From VYFG01 sp964403545 (GTDB lineage Bacteria; Pseudomonadota; Gammaproteobacteria; Arenicellales; Poriferihabitantaceae), in assembly GCA_964403545.1 (NCBI GenBank), contig CAYOGN010000134.1, forward strand, positions 1 through 16,630: a DNA stretch of 16,630 nucleotides, in the 5' to 3' direction. This document shows positions 6,921 through 14,299 of this stretch, one piece after another. The position numbers were made by a program, and so were the translations under genes. The notes below the pieces were generated by a model, which saw nothing but the letters and a program-made list of their open reading frames with translations, searched no databases and was not told the DNA's origin. Positions within the stretch are counted from its first letter, which is position 1. Every line of letters begins with the position of its first letter.

Positions 6921-7622
6921 CTAGGTGCCCGGGCGCGGGCCAAACAACGCGGTGCCAATACGAACCATGGTAGCGCCTTCGGCAATGGCTGCTTCCATAT
7001 CATTTGTCATGCCCATCGACAGCTGATCAAGGTTATATCCTGTAGCATTAAGATCGTCCAGCAAATTCAGGCAGCGGGCGAATACTTTTCGTTGAAGAAT
7101 AAAATCGGTTTCTACTCGTGGAATGATCATCAGGCCTCTTAAATTGAGGTTCGGTAATTCTGTGATGCAATGGGCCAATTCCGACAATTCTGATGGATCC
7201 ACACCTGACTTGGTTTGTTCCTGATCAATATTTACCTGGATTAAAACATTCAATGGACTCCCCACCCGATGCTGATTTAGTTTCCGTGCGACTTTGGTCG
7301 TCTCAATGGTATGTATCCAGTCAAAATAATGTGCCAGATCGCGACATTTCCGACTCTGGATATGGCCAATAAAGTGCCAGTTGATATGGGATTCAGGTTT
7401 TCCGGTTTGTTGCCGGCAATGGAGGATTTTATCACCGGCTTCCTGCAGAAAATTCTCGCCGAAGTCTTGCTGGCCCAATCTCGCAAGGGCAACAATTTTT
7501 TCTACGGTATGCTTTTTACCTACTGCGACGAGTTTAACCGACCCCGCCTCACGGCCATAGGTTTCGCAGTATTTGCGAAGGTCACAGCAAATCTGCTGAT
7601 AATTTTTTTCCAGGTCAGGCAT
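6921..7622 (-). CDS. yggS: Pyridoxal 5'-phosphate homeostasis protein (PLPBP/YggS)
   Basis: Non-catalytic PLP-binding protein of the alanine-racemase-like fold, involved in vitamin B6 and amino acid balance. The 233-residue product carries the PLP lysine K36 in LVAVGKKH, the FGENFLQEA segment, WHFIGHIQSRK, and the conserved C-terminal LSMGMTNDMEAAI...TMVRIGTALFG, which holds the phosphate-binding residues. The local sequence around K36 is AVGKK where many relatives have VSK, a mild variation. First gene of the yggS-proC-yggT group, reading away from pilT. Pairing with proC is widespread and fits the amino-acid/PLP link known for this family. Confidence 0.95.
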   Translation of the reverse strand: MPDLEKNYQQICCDLRKYCETYGREAGSVKLVAVGKKHTVEKIVALARLGQQDFGENFLQEAGDKILHCRQQTGKPESHINWHFIGHIQSRKCRDLAHYFDWIHTIETTKVARKLNQHRVGSPLNVLIQVNIDQEQTKSGVDPSELSELAHCITELPNLNLRGLMIIPRVETDFILQRKVFARCLNLLDDLNATGYNLDQLSMGMTNDMEAAIAEGATMVRIGTALFGPRPGT

Positions 7623-7758
7623 GGGTGAATTGGTCGCGAGTCATAATTATCAAAAAAGGTTATACTTGAGCAGGTTTCGCTATGTACATGAATTATATAT
7701 CTTGTGCTGGCGTTACAACAGACTGGTAGACGTCAGGCTTGTCACCTGGCCAGAACTT

Positions 7759-7764
7759 AAGGGG
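7759..7764 (+). promoter_or_regulatory. Ribosome binding site fixing the TTG start of pilT
   Basis: AAGGGG ends seven bases before TTG at 7772. This is one of the clearest Shine-Dalgarno sites in the window. It supports a TTG start, which gives the expected MELSELL N-terminus of PilT; no ATG is available nearby. Confidence 0.7.
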
Positions 7765-7771
7765 TAGATAG

Positions 7772-8824
7772 TTGGAGTTATCAGAATTGCTCACGTTTGC
7801 GGTCAAAAGCCGCGCATCCGATCTGCATTTGTCTTCGGGGTTACCGCCGTTGATCAGAATCGATGGTGACATCAAGCGTATTAACGTTGATCCTTTTGGC
7901 GGCGAAGTTGTTCACGCCATGCTATATGACTTGATGAACGACAATCAACGCAAGTCGTTTGAGCAGCATCTGGAAACGGATTTCTCGGTTACGCTGCCAA
8001 ATGTAGCACGATTCAGGGTGAATGCTTTTAATCAGTTAAATGGTCCGTCAGCGGTATTTCGGGCAATTCCCAATATTGTGCTGACTCTGGAAGACCTCCA
8101 TGCACCGGCAATTTTTACCCAGTTATCCATGAAACCCAAAGGATTAGTGTTGGTGACCGGACCTACGGGTTCTGGTAAATCCACCACCCTGGCTGCCATG
8201 GTGAATCATATCAATGAAAACAAGCGTGCGCATATTCTAACCATTGAAGACCCTATTGAGTTTGTCCATACTTCGAAGAATTGTGTCATCAACCAGCGTG
8301 AACTGCACGAGCATACTCATAGTTTTACCGCAGCCCTGCGCTCGGCATTGCGCGAAGACCCGGATGTGATTCTGGTGGGCGAAATGCGTGATATAGAAAC
8401 CATCCGGCTCGCCCTGACGGCAGCCGAAACAGGTCACCTGGTATTGGCAACCCTGCATACTACTTCTGCTGCAAAATCCGTTGACCGGATAATCGATGTG
8501 TTTCCGGGTAATGAGAAAGATATGATCCGTTCTATGTTATCCGAATCTATCGAAGCTGTTATTGCCCAGACATTGCTACCAAAGCCTGAAGGTGGTCGGG
8601 TCGCAGCCTGGGAAATCATGCTGGGAACACCTGCAATTCGCAACCTGATTCGTGAAAACAAGGTGCCGCAGATGTATTCCGTTATGCAGACAAGCCACGC
8701 CCTGGGTATGCAGACTATGGATCAGTGCCTGCTCGATCTGGTACGCAGACGCCAGATCACATTGGATGTGGTGCGGGAGCGAGCCATGGACAAAGACAAA
8801 ATTGATTCAATGATGAAGGTATGA
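7772..8824 (+). CDS. pilT: Type IV pilus retraction ATPase PilT
   Basis: Cytoplasmic hexameric ATPase that powers pilus retraction and twitching motility. The 350-residue product aligns by eye with Pseudomonas-type PilT along its length. It has an N-terminal PAS-like domain (ASDLHLSSGLPP near 15-26), Walker A GPTGSGKST at 130-138, the Asp-box segment ILTIEDPIEF near 155-164, Walker B VILVGEMRD at 199-207, the His box HLVLATLHT at 222-230, and the PilT-specific motif AIRNLIREN at 288-296. The start is TTG with AAGGGG seven bases upstream. pilU follows after four bases, so the two are co-transcribed and probably coupled. yggS lies divergently across a 149-base gap, where I see no promoter I would defend. 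Confidence 0.97.
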   Translation: MELSELLTFAVKSRASDLHLSSGLPPLIRIDGDIKRINVDPFGGEVVHAMLYDLMNDNQRKSFEQHLETDFSVTLPNVARFRVNAFNQLNGPSAVFRAIPNIVLTLEDLHAPAIFTQLSMKPKGLVLVTGPTGSGKSTTLAAMVNHINENKRAHILTIEDPIEFVHTSKNCVINQRELHEHTHSFTAALRSALREDPDVILVGEMRDIETIRLALTAAETGHLVLATLHTTSAAKSVDRIIDVFPGNEKDMIRSMLSESIEAVIAQTLLPKPEGGRVAAWEIMLGTPAIRNLIRENKVPQMYSVMQTSHALGMQTMDQCLLDLVRRRQITLDVVRERAMDKDKIDSMMKV

Positions 8825-8828
8825 TCTC

Positions 8829-9947
8829 ATGATAGAACTGGTTGATTTACTCGAACTAATGGTGCGGCTGGATGCATCTGATGTATTTGTTACCACTGGT
8901 GCCCCGGTAAGTGTCAAGGTCAATGGGTCGATTCGAGCCGTGAATACAGATGTGCTGGATCATAATGATACCCGCGAGTTCGCTTATTCTATTATGAATG
9001 AAGAGCAGCGGCGCGGGTTTGAAGCATCCAAGGAGTCCAATTTCGCTATACATCCGCCAAAGATTGGTCGATTCAGGGTCAATGTATATGTTCAACGTGG
9101 CAATGTCGGTATGGTGATGCGTAAAATCAATATCAGAATCCCGACCTTTGAGGATCTTCGTTTACCGGCTATTTTCCGCAAGATAGCAATGCAAAAACGC
9201 GGCCTGGTGATTATGGTAGGGGGTACTGGTACCGGTAAAAGCACCACTCAGGCGGCCATGGTCGGGCATCGCAACTCGCACGCCCATGACCATATCATTA
9301 CCATTGAAGATCCAATCGAGTTCCTGCACCCGCACAAAAAATCTATTGTTAGTCAGCGTGAAGTTGGAATTGACACGGATTCTTTTGGCATTGCCTTGAA
9401 AAATGCCATGCGGCAGGCACCTGACGTTATCCAGATTGGGGAAATTCGTGATGCGGATACCATGCACAATGCAATTGTATTTGCCGAAACAGGTCACCTT
9501 TGTGTGGCGACCTTGCATGCCAACAATACCTATCAGGCACTGGATCGGATACTTAACTTCTTTTCCGAAGGACGCAAGGGGCAGTTGCTGATGGATCTTT
9601 CGATGAACCTCCATGGGCTGATATCCCAGCGCCTGATCCCCACTGCCGATGGTCAGGGCAGGGTTGCTGCAGTTGAGATTATGATTAATACTCCATTGAT
9701 CGGAGACATAATCCAACGTGGAGAAATTCATAAAATTCTGGATGTCATCGAACGTTCCCAGGAGATCGGATTGCAGTCTTTTGACCAGTCCCTGTTTGAT
9801 CTGTATTGCAATGGACTTATTACCGATGATGAGGCAATCCGGAATGCAGAGTCAGAGAACAATCTACGATTGAAGATCAAACTTGAGAGTCCTGAAGCGA
9901 TGAAAAAACCCGCCACAGAACTGGAAACTGAACTACTGGCGTTTTAG
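8829..9947 (+). CDS. pilU: Type IV pilus retraction ATPase PilU
   Basis: PilT-dependent accessory retraction ATPase. The 372-residue product is a PilT paralogue: Walker A GGTGTGKST at 131-139, ITIEDPIEF near 157-165, Walker B VIQIGEIRD at 200-208, and the His-box region GHLCVATLHANN. The Walker A form (GGTGTGKS) and the charged C-terminal tail ending in ELLAF distinguish it from PilT. Adjacent pilT-pilU is the common order in Pseudomonas and relatives. Its stop codon overlaps that of the convergent DUF3482 gene by four bases, so there is no room for a terminator between them. Confidence 0.95.
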   Translation: MIELVDLLELMVRLDASDVFVTTGAPVSVKVNGSIRAVNTDVLDHNDTREFAYSIMNEEQRRGFEASKESNFAIHPPKIGRFRVNVYVQRGNVGMVMRKINIRIPTFEDLRLPAIFRKIAMQKRGLVIMVGGTGTGKSTTQAAMVGHRNSHAHDHIITIEDPIEFLHPHKKSIVSQREVGIDTDSFGIALKNAMRQAPDVIQIGEIRDADTMHNAIVFAETGHLCVATLHANNTYQALDRILNFFSEGRKGQLLMDLSMNLHGLISQRLIPTADGQGRVAAVEIMINTPLIGDIIQRGEIHKILDVIERSQEIGLQSFDQSLFDLYCNGLITDDEAIRNAESENNLRLKIKLESPEAMKKPATELETELLAF

Positions 9948-11341
9948 CTCCCTGGACGTTGTACTAACGAGGTACTGATTATTTTACCAAACTGACTTTT
10001 TTTTCCGCTGGCAATTTCATCTCCTTTGCGGGCCCGGGAAAATATAGACTCCATCACTTTTTTATCGGTTATTGACAATGCCGCTACCAGATTATTTTGT
10101 TTATTGTGATCGATGGTAAGTTGGCCACGTTGGGCATGGGTGCGCTCGCAGATGTGACGAAGATGGGTTACTGCCCTGCCCAGTAAAACCCAGGGAAAGT
10201 TCTTGTTGTTTACCGGGCCGACAATAATTTCATTGTCGCCCATGGGGAGCCCGATAATCCGGGTTCCAACAAGTTGTTTGCTACCGAACCAGGCGCTGGC
10301 ACCACCGACTATCGCGCCAATTCCGGAACCGAGAAACATCGTCAGGCCTCCGGTTCCGACGTCCACCAGGCCGCCACTTGCAGCGCCGCCAATAATTCCT
10401 GTAGTTACCAGTTGTTCGCGGGTCAGACCGAATAACTTCCAGGTGTGTTCAGAAAACAGATCTTCGGACAAAATAGTCAGGGCTGATTCTTCCCGGGAAA
10501 GGTGCCGGTAGTTAAAAATTTGCTCGATTTCTTCGCGCGCTCTGAATTCCATGCGTTTGAGTTTTTCCAGGTAGTTGGCAATTGCCCGCTCAATGACGGT
10601 CTGATCAGATGCATCCCCGATCACAGATCTTTCGGTAGCTGAGACCATGGAGATGATCATTTCTACAATCCTGTCACTCGCCTGATCAAACCGCTGTTGA
10701 CGTTGCGCTTTCAATAGAGTCGTTGCCTGTTGCAGCGGCCGATAAAAATCTTCGGACAATTCGGCAAATCCGGTTAGTAACTGGATCTGCCGGTCGAAAC
10801 TCGCAGTCTGCGCATTGAAGGAACGAACAATTTTAAAATATTGGGATAGCGGTTGCTGCCAATCATCGAAGTACTCAGCGGATCCGATCCGGTTGATTAA
10901 CGCCATGCTGGGTTGACCCGTCCACCTGAGTATTTCCATTTCGGCATAATATTCTGAGCCATAGGGCTTCGAACCGTCGACGACGTAGAGAATGCCGGCG
11001 CCATCCAGAATGGGTTGCAGCAACTGGCATTCAGCCTCAAACCGATCTCCATTTTCATGTTGATCAACAAACTGTCGGACTACAGCCTGGTGATCGGACT
11101 CTGATTTGGAATGGCGTTGCATCCAGTCCATGGCCGCACGTGCGCGCTGAAACCCAGGGGTATCTACAAGTCGATACAATTCTTTTCCGTCTACCCGCAT
11201 CGGAAAATGATGACTATGGGTCGTGGTGCCCGAAAGTGGGGAAATATCGACATCAGGGTCCTGGGCTAAAGTGGACACGATGCTGCTTTTACCCTTATTG
11301 GGGTGGCCGACGATGGCAAATACGGGGACAGTTGATTCCAT
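9944..11341 (-). CDS. DUF3482 GTPase-like protein
   Basis: A 465-residue protein with an N-terminal TRAFAC-type GTPase-like domain. G1/P-loop GHPNKGKSS is at 12-20, threonines in a possible switch I at 39-41, and G3 DTPG at 60-63. The expected G4 NKxD is weakened to NRIG at 150-153. The second half (about 200-310) is charged and helical. It is followed by a glycine-rich hydrophobic segment at about 314-352 that may enter a membrane as a glycine-zipper hairpin, then a soluble tail. This matches the DUF3482 family, usually found next to DUF2868 genes, as here. The upstream DUF2868 stop is seven bases from this ATG. A TTG at 11347 would add two residues. Function unknown; a membrane-associated GTPase role is inferred. 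Confidence 0.85.
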   Translation of the reverse strand: MESTVPVFAIVGHPNKGKSSIVSTLAQDPDVDISPLSGTTTHSHHFPMRVDGKELYRLVDTPGFQRARAAMDWMQRHSKSESDHQAVVRQFVDQHENGDRFEAECQLLQPILDGAGILYVVDGSKPYGSEYYAEMEILRWTGQPSMALINRIGSAEYFDDWQQPLSQYFKIVRSFNAQTASFDRQIQLLTGFAELSEDFYRPLQQATTLLKAQRQQRFDQASDRIVEMIISMVSATERSVIGDASDQTVIERAIANYLEKLKRMEFRAREEIEQIFNYRHLSREESALTILSEDLFSEHTWKLFGLTREQLVTTGIIGGAASGGLVDVGTGGLTMFLGSGIGAIVGGASAWFGSKQLVGTRIIGLPMGDNEIIVGPVNNKNFPWVLLGRAVTHLRHICERTHAQRGQLTIDHNKQNNLVAALSITDKKVMESIFSRARKGDEIASGKKSQFGKIISTSLVQRPGS

Positions 11342-11348
11342 TTGCAAT

Positions 11349-12854
11349 CTATAGTGCTTCTATATACAGCGCAGGGTCGTTCAAACCGGATACGGCGAAT
11401 TCCCAGCTATCCAGGTGGTCAGCCGTTACCGGACTATCTTGCATACCTGAAAGGAGGACAATGATCGGGCACAGGGGGGGCAGTTGATCGCGTAAACCTT
11501 CGATAAAATCCATTAGATCCAGGGTCGGAGGCTCCCAGGCCTTGACCACCACCGCTACCCCTTCCGGCTGATGGGCGGCAACATATCCCATAATATCACG
11601 GTCATCCGAGAGGCTCTGATTGCCTCCGGCAGTGAAATATTTTTCTGCGGTAATACCGGTCGCTGCGAGCTTTGACGGGGCGGCAATGGATCGGGGCCGG
11701 GATTCCAGAGACCAGCCAATAATAAGGCAGGACAAGCCACTGCCATACTGACGTGGCCTGATCACAGGCTGGAGGTTAGGGTCATGATGAACTTCCCGGG
11801 CCTCAGAACCAGTTGAGATAAGTGGTGAATTCATTCGTGCGACTACCTGGTGAACTCCGGAGGTCTTACCGATTTCACTGGAAATTGCTTTGTCGTAACG
11901 ACCGCCACTGATCACCATGGCAATGAGCCTGGGCAGTAAACCATACACTGTTACCGCCATTAAAATGTATAGCCACCACGTTCCCAACTGGTCCGGGTGC
12001 CATTCGCTGCTACGCAACTGGCCTTGCAATCGATAGTAACGACTGGTTTCTACAAGTTCCTCGGTGGGCACTGCCGCTGGCAAAAACTGGTTCCACGGAA
12101 GTGACAGTGCATGAAACCACCGGTACATGGTGGAACTCTCCACGGTCAAGGTTGTATTCCAGCCAAATGCCATATCAGAAACCGTGACAAGGTATAAAAG
12201 TGCTGCCAGTATCCCTACGTTGAGCGCAACGGTAAAATGCTGGGCAAGATAGATGAGAAGGTACTGCCGCAGTTTGACTGCGCCATGGTGATTGATGAGC
12301 GCAAAGAAATCAGAAAAGCCGGTAACCAAACGGCCATTGATTTTTTCAACCAGGCCCAGCCAGAGGGCAGCTGGATTAAACATCGATAGAGTTTGTATTA
12401 TTCCGCTGAATCCTCCCAGCAAAAAAACAAGCAACAGGATCAGGGTGAACAGCTGACTGGCAACCAGTACGATGAGTACGCTGAAGATATTAACCGGTTG
12501 ACTGCCATCATAATTCAGTACCGCATTCGCCAGTAGCCAGCCACATAATAACCCGGCGACCCAGAGGCTGACGATGGTCAGACTTACTGATCGTTGTACC
12601 TTGTAACCCCGGGAAGTACCTTCGTTTATCACCCGCAAGCTGGATATCCAGTGTCGTAGCGATTCAGGGCCAGAAACCTTTGATGAGGGTTTAGCGAGAC
12701 CGATCTTTCGGTCGCGCTGTTTCAGCAGGTCCCGCTCCATTTCATGGTCCTGACTGATTCGGGCACGAATATCGACCAGGTCCGCGAGCAATGAGTATTT
12801 AATCAGAGATACCTTAGGGTAAAATTGAACGCTATTGTAACTATTTCTATTCAC
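11349..12854 (-). CDS. DUF2868 membrane protein
   Basis: A protein of up to 501 residues with a charged N-terminal helix region (ERDLLKQRDRKIG near 40-52) and a LRHWI segment. Four predicted membrane helices follow, at about 91-112, 122-147, 207-232 and 292-315, then a cytoplasmic C-terminal domain with beta-strand-like stretches (GLSCLIIGWSL, GVAVVVKAWEPP, CPIIVLL). This layout and the AWEPP segment fit DUF2868. It precedes the DUF3482 gene on the same strand, the usual pairing. The start shown is GTG at 12854, leaving only eight bases to the divergent argC ATG. No ribosome site supports it, and a later start such as TTG at 12791 is possible. Function unknown; probably works with the DUF3482 protein. 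Confidence 0.8.
   Translation of the reverse strand: MNRNSYNSVQFYPKVSLIKYSLLADLVDIRARISQDHEMERDLLKQRDRKIGLAKPSSKVSGPESLRHWISSLRVINEGTSRGYKVQRSVSLTIVSLWVAGLLCGWLLANAVLNYDGSQPVNIFSVLIVLVASQLFTLILLLVFLLGGFSGIIQTLSMFNPAALWLGLVEKINGRLVTGFSDFFALINHHGAVKLRQYLLIYLAQHFTVALNVGILAALLYLVTVSDMAFGWNTTLTVESSTMYRWFHALSLPWNQFLPAAVPTEELVETSRYYRLQGQLRSSEWHPDQLGTWWLYILMAVTVYGLLPRLIAMVISGGRYDKAISSEIGKTSGVHQVVARMNSPLISTGSEAREVHHDPNLQPVIRPRQYGSGLSCLIIGWSLESRPRSIAAPSKLAATGITAEKYFTAGGNQSLSDDRDIMGYVAAHQPEGVAVVVKAWEPPTLDLMDFIEGLRDQLPPLCPIIVLLSGMQDSPVTADHLDSWEFAVSGLNDPALYIEAL
12825..12853 (+). promoter_or_regulatory. Weak candidate promoter for argC
   Basis: TTGAAC (12825-12830) and TATTCA (12848-12853) are 17 bases apart. 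Transcription would begin near 12860, only a few bases before the argC ATG at 12863, giving a nearly leaderless mRNA. That is consistent with the lack of any Shine-Dalgarno before argC. The -10 is poor. The element lies inside the 5' end of the DUF2868 gene as drawn. Confidence 0.25.
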
Positions 12855-12862
12855 AAATTTAC

Positions 12863-13900
12863 ATGAATAAGGTCAAAGTCGGCATTCTCGGAGGCACTGG
12901 TTATACCGGTGTTGAATTACTAAGATTACTGGTTCAACATCCCGCTGCCGAGCTGGTTTGCATCACTTCACGCAGTGAAACAGGCCAACCCGTGAGTAAC
13001 ATGTTTCCTTCACTGCGAGGATTGGTGGATCTTGCCTTCAGCGACCCGGAGCGATCCGGGTTAACCCGGTGCGACGTGGTATTTAGTGCCGCCCCTAACG
13101 GAGTAGCCATGAGGCACGCTGAAAAATTGCTCGACGCAGGGGTAAAAGTGATCGACCTGTCGGCAGATTTTCGACTCAGGGATGCAGCCCTGTGGGAAAA
13201 GTGGTATGGCATGAAACATAGCTGCCCGGCATTGCTCGACCAGGTGGCCTATGGATTGACAGAATTACACAGAGAGTCTATTCGTAGTGCCAACCTGGTG
13301 GCTAATCCCGGCTGCTATCCCACCGCGGTGCAGCTGGGATTTCTGCCCCTGCTGGAAGCTGCCGTCGTGGATACTGACTGGCTGATCGCCGACGTGAAAT
13401 CCGGTGTATCGGGTGCGGGCCGCAAGGCAGCGCTGGGCACCGCGTTCAGTGAAACCGCGGATTCCTTCAAAGCCTACAGCGTTCCTGGCCATCGTCATTT
13501 ACCGGAGATCAGGCAGGGGCTTGAGGAGATAGCCGGCGAGTCAGTGGAACTGGTGTTCACCCCGCACCTGATGCCATTAATTCGTGGAATTCACGCAACA
13601 CTATATGCACGAGTTACCAGAACGGATGTTGACTTGCAGTCATTGTTCGAGCAACGATTCGAAAGTGAGCCTTTTGTCGATATTATGCCTGTCGGATCCC
13701 ATCCGGATACCCGTAGTGTCAGAGGGTCTAACCATTGCAGAATAGCGGTTCACCGGCCCCAGGACGGTGATATAGCCGTGATTCTGGTGGTTGAAGACAA
13801 TCTGGTGAAAGGTGCAGCAGGGCAGGCGGTGCAGAATATGAATCTTATGTTTGGCCTCGATGAAGCCACCGGTCTCGGGCATGTGGCGCTGGTACCCTGA
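12863..13900 (+). CDS. argC: N-acetyl-gamma-glutamyl-phosphate reductase
   Basis: Third step of arginine synthesis: NADPH-dependent reduction of N-acetylglutamyl phosphate to the semialdehyde. The 345-residue product has the NADP-binding GGTGYTG at 10-16, SAAPNGVA, DLSADFR, the catalytic cysteine C151 in ANPGCYPTA, the KSGVSGAGR segment, and the GHRHLPEI histidine motif near 209-216. The C-terminal half ends in the expected MNLMFGLDE...L segment. ATG 12863 gives a standard N-terminus. It is divergent from DUF2868 with eight bases between the annotated starts. Its TGA overlaps the ATG of the next gene by one base (TGATG), so the small coiled-coil protein is probably translated with it. Confidence 0.97.
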   Translation: MNKVKVGILGGTGYTGVELLRLLVQHPAAELVCITSRSETGQPVSNMFPSLRGLVDLAFSDPERSGLTRCDVVFSAAPNGVAMRHAEKLLDAGVKVIDLSADFRLRDAALWEKWYGMKHSCPALLDQVAYGLTELHRESIRSANLVANPGCYPTAVQLGFLPLLEAAVVDTDWLIADVKSGVSGAGRKAALGTAFSETADSFKAYSVPGHRHLPEIRQGLEEIAGESVELVFTPHLMPLIRGIHATLYARVTRTDVDLQSLFEQRFESEPFVDIMPVGSHPDTRSVRGSNHCRIAVHRPQDGDIAVILVVEDNLVKGAAGQAVQNMNLMFGLDEATGLGHVALVP

Positions 13901-14232
13901 TGATTCAGAAACTGTTAGTAGCCGGGGTTATTGGCCTTGCTTTTGGCGCCGGTTATTTTCTCGCATTAAAGGACAATAAAGAGGTTCCTGAGGCCGCTCA
14001 AACGATTGTTGCCCTGCGTAGTGAAAAAGATGCACTTGTCCTCCGGAACCGGGAGCTTGAGCAAACACTGGCCTTGGTAAAACGACAAATTCAGACGGAT
14101 CGAATTGCTTATGCATCACTTCAGAAGACGGTTGAGCAATCGGACCGTGAACGTAAAATCATGCAGGAAAAATTTAAATCTCAGCGCGAGTTGCTGGATC
14201 GACTAAAGCAGAAAATAGACAATTTGCAATAA
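13900..14232 (+). CDS. Small membrane-anchored coiled-coil protein downstream of argC
   Basis: A 110-residue protein with one N-terminal hydrophobic helix (about 5-22, LLVAGVIGLAFGAGYFLA) and little before it, then an uninterrupted charged helical region at about 35-110 that should form a coiled coil. It is probably an inner-membrane protein with a periplasmic rod, although orientation is uncertain. It starts on the last base of argC. In some gammaproteobacteria argC is followed by a membrane coiled-coil protein with a further C-terminal domain (recalled as DUF6776), then a bactofilin and erpA. This one stops at the end of the coiled coil and erpA is absent, so it may be a short relative or unrelated. 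No function can be assigned. Confidence 0.75.
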   Translation: MIQKLLVAGVIGLAFGAGYFLALKDNKEVPEAAQTIVALRSEKDALVLRNRELEQTLALVKRQIQTDRIAYASLQKTVEQSDRERKIMQEKFKSQRELLDRLKQKIDNLQ

Positions 14233-14299
14233 CTCTGTACTGCATAAAGATGCTGGACTACAGTATGGTATGCAATATTCAGAAATTTTCGTCTAAATG

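Noticed and set aside
7623..7771. AT-rich stretch between yggS and pilT as a promoter pair
   Set aside because: TTGAGC at 7666-7671 has no -10 at good spacing, and the TATATA tract is too far; I could not defend a specific site.
9162..9731. 189-codon minus-strand frame inside pilU
   Set aside because: Fully antisense to conserved PilU ATPase motifs, no recognisable domain; a shadow frame.
14233..14299. Partial inverted repeats (TGCAT/ATGCA) between the coiled-coil gene and the DUF5916 gene
   Set aside because: The arms are short and widely separated, without a T tract; not convincing as a terminator.
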